DNA from: Candidatus Poribacteria bacterium
GTDB lineage: Bacteria; Poribacteria; WGA-4E; WGA-3G
NCBI GenBank assembly: GCA_022826805.1
Contig: JAJDUH010000024.1
Location: forward strand, 62,001 to 126,000
Direction of reading: 5' to 3'
DNA: 64,000 nucleotides
Part shown: positions 1 through 8,316 of the stretch, one piece after another
Layout: each line of letters starts with the position of its first letter
Numbering within the stretch: the stretch's first letter is position 1
The notes under the pieces: model-generated
The model's database searches: none
What the model was told of the DNA's origin: nothing
Seen by the model: only the letters and a program-made list of their open reading frames with translations
Made by a program: the position numbers and the translations under genes

Positions 1-274
1 GCGTGTCCAAATAATTTATTGGTGTGTTGGGTTCGCATATTTTCGCCAAATTGTGTATTTTTTTTAGTGGCAGATTATTTCCTTTTTATCAACGAATTAT
101 ACGTTGCACCCTGATAAATTGTGGGTTTAGCACCGAGATATATGCGGATTTGGTGTGGTCTTATGCATTTTGTGTCCGCATATTTTTTGAAAATTATGCA
201 CCCTTTGCCGCAAAATATGGTGTCCTTAATTTTGAGGACGCAATTATAAACAACGAAAAAATTGGAGGAAGAAA
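1..274. other. AT-rich leader region of the peptide locus
   Basis: No gene is convincing here; the open frames on both strands are AT-rich and unlike any family I know. The stretch from about 197 to 237 (TGCACCC ... TTAATTTTGAGG) resembles 4114-4154 just past the locus terminator, and a weaker TGCACCC copy lies near 105. An AATTAT/TATAAT-like hexamer precedes the motif in the first two copies, so it may be promoter or operator DNA. A clear GGAGGA at 264-269 serves the first gene. Confidence 0.4.
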
Positions 275-2020
275 GTGTTTGATTTCCCAAGAACTTTACA
301 TCAGCTCTACCTATTTGAAAAAAATGCTGTGTTTTACGCTGCAGACCTTGAAAAAGCAAGCATTGTTGAACTCTCTGCTGTGATGTTCAACATCTTGAAA
401 TTGGCGGAAGCGCGGACGAGTGAAGAAATTGTCCAGACGCTGCAGCCCTCTTATTCGGCGGACGAAATTCTTGAGGCATTTGAGGAATTTGCGGCATTAG
501 AAAAGGAAGGTTTACTGTTCAATCGCGGTGAAGATCTCAAGGAGATCGTCTCAGTAGCGTCTGATCGGCGGAAGTTGCTTGTTGCGATACCTGGTATTGA
601 TGTTGACTCATATTTTGATATTGAAAGGTTATATGCTGGGACAAACATGGCACTCTCTTATATGTTTGAACATCTTACCGAATATGTAGACCTCCACTTT
701 GTGGGGAACCGAAATCGCAAGTTAGCTGATAAGGTGTATGAAGTGGATATGAGCGTGTCTGACTTCGGCAGGCTCAGCCGGCGCATCAACGAGACCTATT
801 TCGGTATTCTGACCTTACATCTCGACCAAGAAACATGGCTCCTACCACTTTACGAGCATGTAGAACTCCCGCCGATCTTGGTTCAGTGTCATGCGCCCCG
901 CGGTCATGGGGGTGAGGCGATAAATTCCATTCTACGCCATTATGCAGCAATGCGAGACTTTGATGGTTTCACTGCTCCATCGGATTATGTCCGTGATTTC
1001 TATTCAGATTACGTCTGGGACGCGAGTTTTTTTAACACGCTACCCAACGGTGTGGATTCAACCCTGTTCCGTCCGATGGATAAAGAAAGGTCCAAGCGAG
1101 AGCTTGCTAAATGGGTTGGAGACGAGCGCATTATAACGATGCCGACGGTTGGCTATCTTTCTCGGGTAGAATCTGAAAAAGGGGCTTCTGTCTATTTGAA
1201 ACTTGCTGAATTGAATCCACATCTCTTGTTTTTGATTGCTGGTCCGAGTCTCGGAAGATATGCGTCAAGAGAACTACCTGATAACCTCGTCTATGCCGGA
1301 TTCCATCCACGTGAGAAGTTGCCGCTTGTCTACAACGCGTTTGACGTTTATTGTTTCCTTTCAATGTCGGGTGAGGAGACGTTTGGCTTAACAGTGCTTG
1401 AAGCGATGGCGTGTGGCGTTCCACCTGTTGTGCCGAATTTTGATGGTGTGCCATCGGTTGTTGGGGATGCCGGTCTGATTGCTGATGCCGAGAATTTTGA
1501 AGAAGATATAGCGACGGTCGTAAGTTACCCTTCACCCTTAGATTTTTCGGAGAAGATTAACTTGCTGCTGAATGACGACGCAATGCGACAAGAACTTTCC
1601 CAAAAAGCAAGAGAACGGGCAGGGTCGTTTACTTGGGACAAAACGGCGCGACAGATTGTAAAATACTTTGAGAGGCTTCACGAAAAGAGACGGCTCGTCA
1701 GTCCAAACAGACTCCTAAATATGTTTGTGCCAACGTCCTCAAAAGTATCTCATGATTTAAAAGGGGAAGGATTAACACATCAAGGCGGCGATCGGTTGAA
1801 ATACAAGTCGATTGTATTCGGAATGAATCAACATTATGAACGTTGCCTGATAAGGGATGCGGCGTATTCCATGCATGTTGAAGATGGTCTGGTATTAAGC
1901 ATTCTGAGGAATCACACCGTGAGGGAAGCGGAAGCGGTCCTTACTGCGGTGGTTGAGGATGAGGCACGAGCAAAAGCAACACTTAAAAGGGTTCACGGCT
2001 TAATACAGGCGACTGCATAG
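275..2020 (+). CDS. PqqD-like (RRE) domain fused to GT4 glycosyltransferase
   Basis: Predicted 581-residue cytosolic enzyme. Residues 1-85 resemble a PqqD-like RiPP recognition element, the winged-helix fold that binds leader peptides. Residues about 195-470 form a GT-B glycosyltransferase of the GT4 type, with an NGVD segment and an intact EX7E signature (E368 and E376, in the context ETFGLTVLEAMACG) that normally binds the nucleotide sugar. A C-terminal tail of about 110 residues is unrecognised. GTG start at 275 is chosen because GGAGGA sits six bases upstream. The gene is 23 bp ahead of a second protein of the same architecture and upstream of a six-cysteine peptide, so its likely job is sugar transfer to that peptide. 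The fold calls rest on sequence pattern; the peptide substrate is inference. Confidence 0.75.
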   Translation: MFDFPRTLHQLYLFEKNAVFYAADLEKASIVELSAVMFNILKLAEARTSEEIVQTLQPSYSADEILEAFEEFAALEKEGLLFNRGEDLKEIVSVASDRRKLLVAIPGIDVDSYFDIERLYAGTNMALSYMFEHLTEYVDLHFVGNRNRKLADKVYEVDMSVSDFGRLSRRINETYFGILTLHLDQETWLLPLYEHVELPPILVQCHAPRGHGGEAINSILRHYAAMRDFDGFTAPSDYVRDFYSDYVWDASFFNTLPNGVDSTLFRPMDKERSKRELAKWVGDERIITMPTVGYLSRVESEKGASVYLKLAELNPHLLFLIAGPSLGRYASRELPDNLVYAGFHPREKLPLVYNAFDVYCFLSMSGEETFGLTVLEAMACGVPPVVPNFDGVPSVVGDAGLIADAENFEEDIATVVSYPSPLDFSEKINLLLNDDAMRQELSQKARERAGSFTWDKTARQIVKYFERLHEKRRLVSPNRLLNMFVPTSSKVSHDLKGEGLTHQGGDRLKYKSIVFGMNQHYERCLIRDAAYSMHVEDGLVLSILRNHTVREAEAVLTAVVEDEARAKATLKRVHGLIQATA

Positions 2021-2043
2021 GATAAAAGGAGGAATATGAATCA

Positions 2044-3702
2044 ATGACACGGAATTTAGGTTATCGCTTAAAACCACACCATAAATTTGAACAAGGCGGT
2101 CGCAAATATGTCGCTGACCTTGAAACCAACGACATCATTGAAATCAACGATATAGAATGGGATATCCTAAGTCGCTATGGGAATCAGACAGAGTATCAGA
2201 TCGTTGAAACGTTAAAGGAAAAGTATAAGGTGGGATCTGTTTTTGAAGGTATTACGCGATTGGAGTGGTTTGGTAAACGAGGACAGCTTTTAGCGCAAAT
2301 TCCTGACTCAGAAGATGGGTTTAACACCCCTCAACATATTGGCGAACTCCGATTGTTGGTTCCTTTTGGTTTTCGGAAAGAGGAATCATCGATTGATTAC
2401 ATTACGACTATGAATCGGTTTCAACTTCTATCTTCGCTTGCGCGAAATGCGTCGTTAGAGACACTGGCATTTTCGCAAGTCGAGGATGGCGGTATACGCC
2501 CAGAGGACGAGAGAGATTTCGAGAAGATTCGTATTCGGCAGATAACAAATGATGAGGGTAATACCCTTGATCCAGTGTGGTATGCCAGACAAGGATACGA
2601 CGGTATTTTACTCCTTTCCCAGTCAATGGGGAATGACCTGTTATACTATCAGGTTCCAGATATTCCAATCGTTCACTGTATAGAAAGCAGCCAGAAACTA
2701 CAAAGTTCTCTGCTTGAATCGTTCTTGACGCTGTATGTATCCCAGAAAACAAACGACAGTTTGGTTGTCAAAGCATCGTGGATGAAGGAATGGCTTACCG
2801 AGTTTGGTATTCCGGGCAAACACGTCCATGTGATTCCCGACGGTATCAACGTTGTTGAACCGATTGATAGAGGGTTAGCCAAACAACACACTGCTGCTAT
2901 CTTTGATAAACCGATGTTTGCCCAGACGCCAATCGTTGGATTGGTTTCTGGATTTGAACCTCAGTTTGGCGCCCAGTGGATTTCTGCGTTTGCGCGAGCC
3001 AATCGACATCTCTCGATTTTTGTCTATGATTATGTATTGGGAAAGCACTATAGGAATCCACCAGAGAATGTAGTGATTTTCAGGGCAGATGATGAAGAGA
3101 TGTCTGCAATTTCGCCGATTTTCTTTCAGGCACTGGATCTGGTCTGTTTTCCTGCGATGCCAGGGACACCGCTTTCGGTGGTTTTGGAGGCAATGGCTTA
3201 TGGAATTCCGTGTATCGCCATGACCAAATACGGTCTCCCTGCAGAAGTAGACGGAGCAGGGGTGCGTGTCGGGTTGGAATGGGATAATTTTGGAGATTTT
3301 CATGTATCCATGGACGAGCTTTCGGCGGCGATCAGTCAAGGGTTGGAGCCATCTAAGATGCGTGCTGAATATGAAAGGGTTGCGAAGGGTTTCTCTCGGA
3401 AATACACTTGGCAGAAGGCAACAAGAGATATTGTCCGGCTGTTTGAGGAGAACCATCCGGCAATGACAAGGCGTTATGAAAGGGATGAGAGTTTGTTCCG
3501 CCCTATTTTCTGTCGTCGGTATAGTTCTGAGACGCGTCAAATAACATCCGATGTGTATAGGTTGGGAATTAACAGATATGAATATCTCGAAAAAGCCTTG
3601 GCGGAGACGCTCATGGAACAACACAAACCGACTGAAGTAGCGTCGGTTTTCAAGCATTTCGATCAGAAGATCTCTACTCCTGCTCCTCATATAAGACTTT
3701 GA
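2044..3702 (+). CDS. PqqD-like (RRE) domain fused to divergent GT4-like protein
   Basis: Predicted 552 residues, same layout as the gene before it: PqqD-like domain at 1-90 and a GT-B glycosyltransferase-like region at about 200-450, with PDGIN matching the partner's PNGVD. The first acid of the EX7E signature is missing: the segment reads GTPLSVVLEAM, with G374 where the partner has E368, while E382 is kept. It may therefore be a weak or inactive transferase, perhaps a scaffold or specificity subunit. AAAGGAGGA lies at 2025-2033. A three-codon ATG frame at 2036 ends by overlapping the ATG at 2044, which could couple initiation. Co-transcription with both neighbours is likely from spacing and shared strand. 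Confidence 0.7.
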   Translation: MTRNLGYRLKPHHKFEQGGRKYVADLETNDIIEINDIEWDILSRYGNQTEYQIVETLKEKYKVGSVFEGITRLEWFGKRGQLLAQIPDSEDGFNTPQHIGELRLLVPFGFRKEESSIDYITTMNRFQLLSSLARNASLETLAFSQVEDGGIRPEDERDFEKIRIRQITNDEGNTLDPVWYARQGYDGILLLSQSMGNDLLYYQVPDIPIVHCIESSQKLQSSLLESFLTLYVSQKTNDSLVVKASWMKEWLTEFGIPGKHVHVIPDGINVVEPIDRGLAKQHTAAIFDKPMFAQTPIVGLVSGFEPQFGAQWISAFARANRHLSIFVYDYVLGKHYRNPPENVVIFRADDEEMSAISPIFFQALDLVCFPAMPGTPLSVVLEAMAYGIPCIAMTKYGLPAEVDGAGVRVGLEWDNFGDFHVSMDELSAAISQGLEPSKMRAEYERVAKGFSRKYTWQKATRDIVRLFEENHPAMTRRYERDESLFRPIFCRRYSSETRQITSDVYRLGINRYEYLEKALAETLMEQHKPTEVASVFKHFDQKISTPAPHIRL

Positions 3703-3756
3703 TATTGGAAAATAATTTGGCTGGATAAAAATCCGGCAGAAAGGAGGAAAATCCGA

Positions 3757-4014
3757 ATGAAAAAGGAGACTCGCGGTAGGGTTAAGCGGTTTCTTACATC
3801 TGAGAGTGGACGGGTCGGTATACGGGCACCGTTAGCTTTGGGTGTAGCCAGTGGCACTTTTTTGTTATCGCAAATGGTATATACACCTTCTGCTGAAGCT
3901 TCATGTAAAAGTGATGTAGATTGCGCCCCAGATGGATGGTGTTACACGGAATGTGAAGTGTACGAGAACGGAACGTGTGATGAATGGTCATCTAGGTGCC
4001 TTTATGATAGTTAA
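3757..4014 (+). CDS. Six-cysteine secreted peptide, probable RiPP precursor
   Basis: 85 residues. Residues 1-25 are basic and polar (containing RFLTSESGRVGIRAP), followed by a hydrophobic stretch at about 26-43 and an AEA motif at 46-48 that looks like a signal-peptidase site. The remaining 37 residues begin SCKSDVDC and hold six cysteines at 50, 56, 62, 66, 74 and 81, spaced like a small disulfide knot, plus several Ser/Thr and one N-G-T sequon at 71-73. Start is fixed by AAGGAGG at 3741-3747. Sitting last in a unit with two RRE-glycosyltransferases, it is the obvious modification substrate: the N-terminal segment could act as both leader and export signal, the Cys-rich part as core. No radical SAM, lanthionine synthetase or dedicated peptidase is nearby. 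Family not recognised. Confidence 0.7.
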   Translation: MKKETRGRVKRFLTSESGRVGIRAPLALGVASGTFLLSQMVYTPSAEASCKSDVDCAPDGWCYTECEVYENGTCDEWSSRCLYDS

Positions 4015-4067
4015 CTTGTATTTGCGTTCTTGCTGTTTTCCGCGGTGGAAACGCCATACGATTTCAG

Positions 4068-4110
4068 GCGAATTTGCAATAAAAATTGCAAATTCGCTTT
4101 TTGTTTTTTA
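4068..4110 (+). terminator. Rho-independent terminator of the peptide locus
   Basis: A perfect 13-bp inverted repeat (GCGAATTTGCAAT at 4068-4080 and its complement at 4085-4097) around an AAAA loop, followed by a T-rich run from 4098. It separates the peptide unit from the sigma-factor gene. Confidence 0.9.
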
Positions 4111-4324
4111 TAATGCACCCTTTCTACAGAAAAGTTGTGTCATTAATTTTAAAGGCAGTGTCGTGAAGTATTGTTTTATTTGTATTTAGCACCTTATTAT
4201 GGTAAGGTTAGAATTAAGTAGGCATTCCCAAACAGACTGGCACAAACTAAATGTTCAGTTAATTATAAACCTCACTATAACTTGGAAGGATATAAGATTT
4301 GTTTATTTGTTTTGGGGGTTACGG

Positions 4325-7207
4325 ATGTTAGAAGACGATGTTCAATTGATACACAAGATATTATCAGGCGATGATTCGGCATTCAGTGCTTTAGTTGAAA
4401 AGCATCAAAAGGGTGTTCACGCCCTTATATGGCGGAAGATTGGAGATTTTCACCATGCTGAAGAACTGACCCAAGATGTTTTTCTTCAGGTCTACAGAAA
4501 ACTCGGAACTTTGAAAAACCCTAAGCGTTTTGCCGGTTGGTTGTATGTCATTGCGAATCGGCTTAGCCTTAATTGGATTCAGCGGAGAAAACCGACGATG
4601 GAGTCGCTGGAGGACACACCCCCGGAAGAGATAGAGGCATCCTCTTATACACGTTACTTGACAGAGGCACGCGAGACAGAAGCCACTGAGTATCACTCCG
4701 AAGTCGTCAAATCACTTTTGGAAAGGCTACCGGAGAGCGAACGGACAGTGATGACACTCTACTATCTTGGTGAAATGACAGCGAAGGAGATAGGCAATTT
4801 TTTAGGCGTGTCGGTGAACACGATTAAGAGTCGGCTGCGTCGAGGACGTGAGCGTCTACAAGAAGCAGAATCCATGGTGCGTGAAGTGCTTGGGAGCGTG
4901 CAGTTACCTGCTGATTTAACGACGCGAATTATGCGGCAAGTCGCCGATATTAACCCGACAGCTCCATCGGCTGGAAAACCGCTGGTGCCGTGGGTGGCTT
5001 TCGGTACGGCGACAATTTTGTTTGTATTGCTGCTGGGTGGGAGTCACCAGTATCTTGCCCGTTTCCAAAAGCCGTATAGTTTTGAAGCAGCATCTGAAGC
5101 TACTATTGAGATTGTCGATGCACCTATCGTGCTTGATGTGGTATCAAAGCCATCTATACAGCACCGGTTTGGTCGAGTCCCTCTACCTGGCGAAAACATG
5201 GGTGCTGGCACGCAGTTTTCTGAGGCGACGTTAAGAACATACTCCCAAGAAGACCACCGCAAGTTTTCTCCTGAGCAGTGGGGACAAACGGATGGACCTC
5301 CTGGTGGTCATGTACACGATATCTATACTGTTTCCGACGGAACTACCTTTGCTATTTCGAGAAGAGGAATGTACAAATTAGAAACGGATGCAAGCACATG
5401 GAGACATCTAAACACGGGTATTCCAATGGATGAATCGCTAATGCCGATAATGGAAAATCGTGGGATGCTCTATATTGTTTCTACGGATGAGATATTTGCT
5501 TCAGCGGATCGAGGTGAGACATGGCGTGCGTTTTGCACCCGGCCAAAGGGGGATGCTGTTGGATTCATCACCATTGATTCATCACAAGATCCAAACATAC
5601 AAACGGATATGACAATATATCTTGCGCTTGAGGAGGAGGGTATTTTTCGATCCATAGACAATGGGATCGAATGGGAATTACTTAACAAAGGATTAACCGA
5701 AGAAAGAATTACAGCAATCACTGTTGTTGGAAACACACTGTTTACCGGTACTAACCACGGACTCTATCGTCTGGATTCTGATGTTTGGAGAAAATTGTCG
5801 GTAGGCACATCACAAACCGTCTATTCCTTGGCAGCATTTGAAAATAATCTCTATGTTGGTATGGGACCTGATCTGGTTGAGTTAACACCAATAGATGCGA
5901 GGTCAATAGTGCGAAATGGCGAGCCGAGTTCGGGTAGGATTTATCGATCAATTGACTTGGGAGCATCGTGGATTGAAATAACACCGGCAGATCAATCTCG
6001 GCCTGCAGCACTCCCATCGGGTGTCCGGCTTTTAGCGACTGGTAAAGTGCTCTTAGCACTCGGTGCTAACACTTTCAGTTCAAAAGATGGAGGCGACACT
6101 TGGACAGATCTTGGGATTTACAACCATTCATTTATGCTCAATAGTTTACCCGCTGCGACGGTGAATGATGGGACATCTTACAAAGTTGGTACTTTCGGCA
6201 TTCATCGCACCACGGATAGCGGCGAGTCGTGGCATATATTTATGGACGGGGTGTTAGGAGCAAGGATAAACGATTTAGTTGCGTTCAACAATAGGTTATA
6301 CTCACATACCGGCTATGAGGTATTTCAGTCAACCAATGAAGGTGTGACTTGGAAAAGGATTCGTATAGGTGCTGAAGAGATCTTACATAAATCAGTGGAA
6401 GATAACCGGTTTCGTATTGATGCTGACCACGGTTCAAAATTTCTGGTTACAGGTGGGATGATCTATTTTATTTCTCCTAAAATTCCGATACACATTTTTC
6501 GTTTATCCGAAGATGGCAGCAAACTGATTCCAGTTAAAGATGTCCCTGTTTTAAAGGAGAAGAGTCGCTTGACAGAGACTACATTGCCTCCTGTTGAGCG
6601 ATGGGCGAGAATCAAGGCGTTTGCAATTAGTGGTGATGTGTTCTATGCCGAATACAACCGTAGACTTTTTAAGTGGAAATTTGGTGAATCAGTGTGGAAG
6701 GACACGGGATTGGTAGACCTCGGTGAACTATCGGATGACGATTTAAAATTAGCAGTTTCAGGAGAAACCCTTTATGTAGGTAAACGGGACGGTAAGCTGC
6801 TTCAATCGCTTGATGAAGGAGGTAATTGGAGAGATATTACACCAAACCTGCCGCTTCACTTTACTTTGTTCAAAGAGATCACTTTTGTAGGCTCAACGAT
6901 TTATGTTGCGACGGATGCAGGGGTCTTGGTCTCAGAAACCGGTGAACACTGGCGGGTGATAATGGATAGGAGAGGGACCCCTATTGTTATAAATCATTTT
7001 GCTATGAATTATTTCGCTGTAACGGGTCCCAAAATTTACGGTGCTGGAGATATGGGGGTTTATGGTTTAGATACTGATGGACATTGGCGGCAGTTTGCTT
7101 CAGAAGTCCCGGGTGAAGTTGTCTCTCTTGATATAATGAATAACAGACTCTATGGTGCCACCAAAGATCGTGGGATATTTCAGATATCGCTTGCGGAGGA
7201 AGAGTAG
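4325..7207 (+). CDS. ECF sigma factor fused via one TM segment to Asp-box beta-propeller
   Basis: 960 residues from the ATG at 4325. Residues about 5-75 are sigma-70 region 2 (EELTQDVFLQVYRKL, FAGWLYVIANR) and about 130-180 region 4 (EIGNFLGVSVNTIKSRLRRGRERL). A single hydrophobic segment at 223-240 follows, then several hundred residues with repeated S-x-D-x-G-x-x-W Asp boxes (such as SADRGETW, SIDNGIEW, TTDSGESW, SLDEGGNW) typical of sialidase/BNR propellers. The layout suggests a sigma factor tethered to the membrane with an extracytoplasmic sensor on the same chain, with no separate anti-sigma gene. An in-frame ATG at 4199 would add 42 residues outside the sigma fold; I prefer 4325, with GGGGG at 4314-4318. 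Ligand and target promoters are unknown. Confidence 0.8.
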   Translation: MLEDDVQLIHKILSGDDSAFSALVEKHQKGVHALIWRKIGDFHHAEELTQDVFLQVYRKLGTLKNPKRFAGWLYVIANRLSLNWIQRRKPTMESLEDTPPEEIEASSYTRYLTEARETEATEYHSEVVKSLLERLPESERTVMTLYYLGEMTAKEIGNFLGVSVNTIKSRLRRGRERLQEAESMVREVLGSVQLPADLTTRIMRQVADINPTAPSAGKPLVPWVAFGTATILFVLLLGGSHQYLARFQKPYSFEAASEATIEIVDAPIVLDVVSKPSIQHRFGRVPLPGENMGAGTQFSEATLRTYSQEDHRKFSPEQWGQTDGPPGGHVHDIYTVSDGTTFAISRRGMYKLETDASTWRHLNTGIPMDESLMPIMENRGMLYIVSTDEIFASADRGETWRAFCTRPKGDAVGFITIDSSQDPNIQTDMTIYLALEEEGIFRSIDNGIEWELLNKGLTEERITAITVVGNTLFTGTNHGLYRLDSDVWRKLSVGTSQTVYSLAAFENNLYVGMGPDLVELTPIDARSIVRNGEPSSGRIYRSIDLGASWIEITPADQSRPAALPSGVRLLATGKVLLALGANTFSSKDGGDTWTDLGIYNHSFMLNSLPAATVNDGTSYKVGTFGIHRTTDSGESWHIFMDGVLGARINDLVAFNNRLYSHTGYEVFQSTNEGVTWKRIRIGAEEILHKSVEDNRFRIDADHGSKFLVTGGMIYFISPKIPIHIFRLSEDGSKLIPVKDVPVLKEKSRLTETTLPPVERWARIKAFAISGDVFYAEYNRRLFKWKFGESVWKDTGLVDLGELSDDDLKLAVSGETLYVGKRDGKLLQSLDEGGNWRDITPNLPLHFTLFKEITFVGSTIYVATDAGVLVSETGEHWRVIMDRRGTPIVINHFAMNYFAVTGPKIYGAGDMGVYGLDTDGHWRQFASEVPGEVVSLDIMNNRLYGATKDRGIFQISLAEEE

Positions 7208-7352
7208 ATAACGGTTATGGGTTTGGCAGTAGACATGTTAGCATAGGAACCCGTCTGCGTGTGTTGATAATATAAATATCGGCTGAATTGTGTAACTATT
7301 TACTCTGATACGTCAACAGGGAGTTGGACAATGATCTGCGAAGGTGATTGGG

Positions 7353-7946
7353 ATGGATATAGAAATTGCGAGAAAGATTGTATGTGCCCACGATGAGAAG
7401 AAACTCTCTGAAGTCGCGAAAGCGGTAGATGTTTTATATCAGGCGTTCGGGACTTATCAATCCATCACACGAGAAATGGGTAAATCGGATAAATTCTGGA
7501 TTATCCGACATCGTATCTTCCAACTTCCGGCAGGCATCTTGTGGAAGGTTGATGAAGGACATATCGGGATTGAACAGGCATATCAAATCACTCGACTCAA
7601 GCAGGAAGAAGATCAATGGGTATTGGCTATTGCGATTGTTGAGGCAAAGGGTCTGACTGGAAAGGAATGCAGAAAGGTTGTTAATCTTGTGCTTAAGGGA
7701 GGGAAATCAATTATGGATTCCCTTCGCGTTTTAGTGGGTATCCGGTTTGATAAGATTCAACCGCTGCTGCTTCCGCTTGGCACTGACGTTTGGATTGCGA
7801 TCTGTAAGATTGCATGGGCACAACGCCAAAGGTGGGAAGATCTCTGTTATCAATTGGTGCTTCAAGGTATAGGTGTTGACATTCAAGAAGTGGCGTCTCA
7901 ACTTGAGCGACTCGCCTTGGATTTGCGTCAAGCCAGTAGGAATTAA
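7353..7946 (+). CDS. Orphan ParB-type helix-turn-helix protein
   Basis: 197 residues. The central part (SITREMGKSDKFWIIRHRIF, then a leucine/proline-rich helix and EGHIGIEQAYQITRL) matches the helix-turn-helix core of ParB/KorB proteins, the part that reads a centromere-like site. The N-terminal ParB nucleotide-binding domain with its GxxRR-type motif is absent, so CTP-dependent sliding is not expected. AAGG at 7341-7344 favours the ATG at 7353; a GTG at 7344 would add three residues. No ParA-like ATPase lies in the window. Likely a DNA-binding regulator or remnant of a mobile-element partition or replication gene. Confidence 0.5.
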   Translation: MDIEIARKIVCAHDEKKLSEVAKAVDVLYQAFGTYQSITREMGKSDKFWIIRHRIFQLPAGILWKVDEGHIGIEQAYQITRLKQEEDQWVLAIAIVEAKGLTGKECRKVVNLVLKGGKSIMDSLRVLVGIRFDKIQPLLLPLGTDVWIAICKIAWAQRQRWEDLCYQLVLQGIGVDIQEVASQLERLALDLRQASRN

Positions 7947-8308
7947 CAAGAAATAGGACTTACGCAATCAGAATCAACGGTATGAAGCCCGTATGGGCTT
8001 CACCGGATATAAATGCCTTAGGGCATTCCTCGTATGGCATTCACCGCCTCTTAAAGTCCCCCTGATAAGGGGGATTTAGGGGGTTAAATGATTGAGAGTG
8101 GTTCATTATTCCAAGAGCATCGCAGAACGTTCCTGAAGCAATCTCAATCGTAACACACCCCGTAGGAGCGAGGTCTCCTCGCCTTGTGGGTTGGGGAACC
8201 TGGGGGAAATACCCCACAGAATGCTACACGCGCATTCCGTGTTGATTCGCAAAAGCACCCCTACAACAAATATTTATGCAACACCGTCACTTAACGCCCC
8301 TTGCCCCC
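7947..8308. repeat. Intergenic short-palindrome cluster
   Basis: No gene seen. The stretch contains a TCAACGGTAT flank leading into the hairpin GAAGCCC-GTAT-GGGCTTC (7984-8001), a second hairpin AATGCC-TTAG-GGCATT (8012-8027), and the palindrome CCCCCTGATAAGGGGG at 8058-8073 inside a C/G-run repeat. Another copy of this last type (from about 8291) was interrupted by the insertion sequence. Confidence 0.7.
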
Positions 8309-8316
8309 CTTATCAG

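Noticed and set aside
24..383. Open frame of 119 codons ahead of the first gene
   Set aside because: It overlaps the start of the RRE-glycosyltransferase gene, is rich in Phe/Cys/Tyr and has no Shine-Dalgarno; explained by AT-rich DNA.
2875..3690. 271-codon open frame on the minus strand
   Set aside because: Lies wholly inside the second glycosyltransferase gene and has Arg/Cys/His-rich content typical of an antisense shadow.
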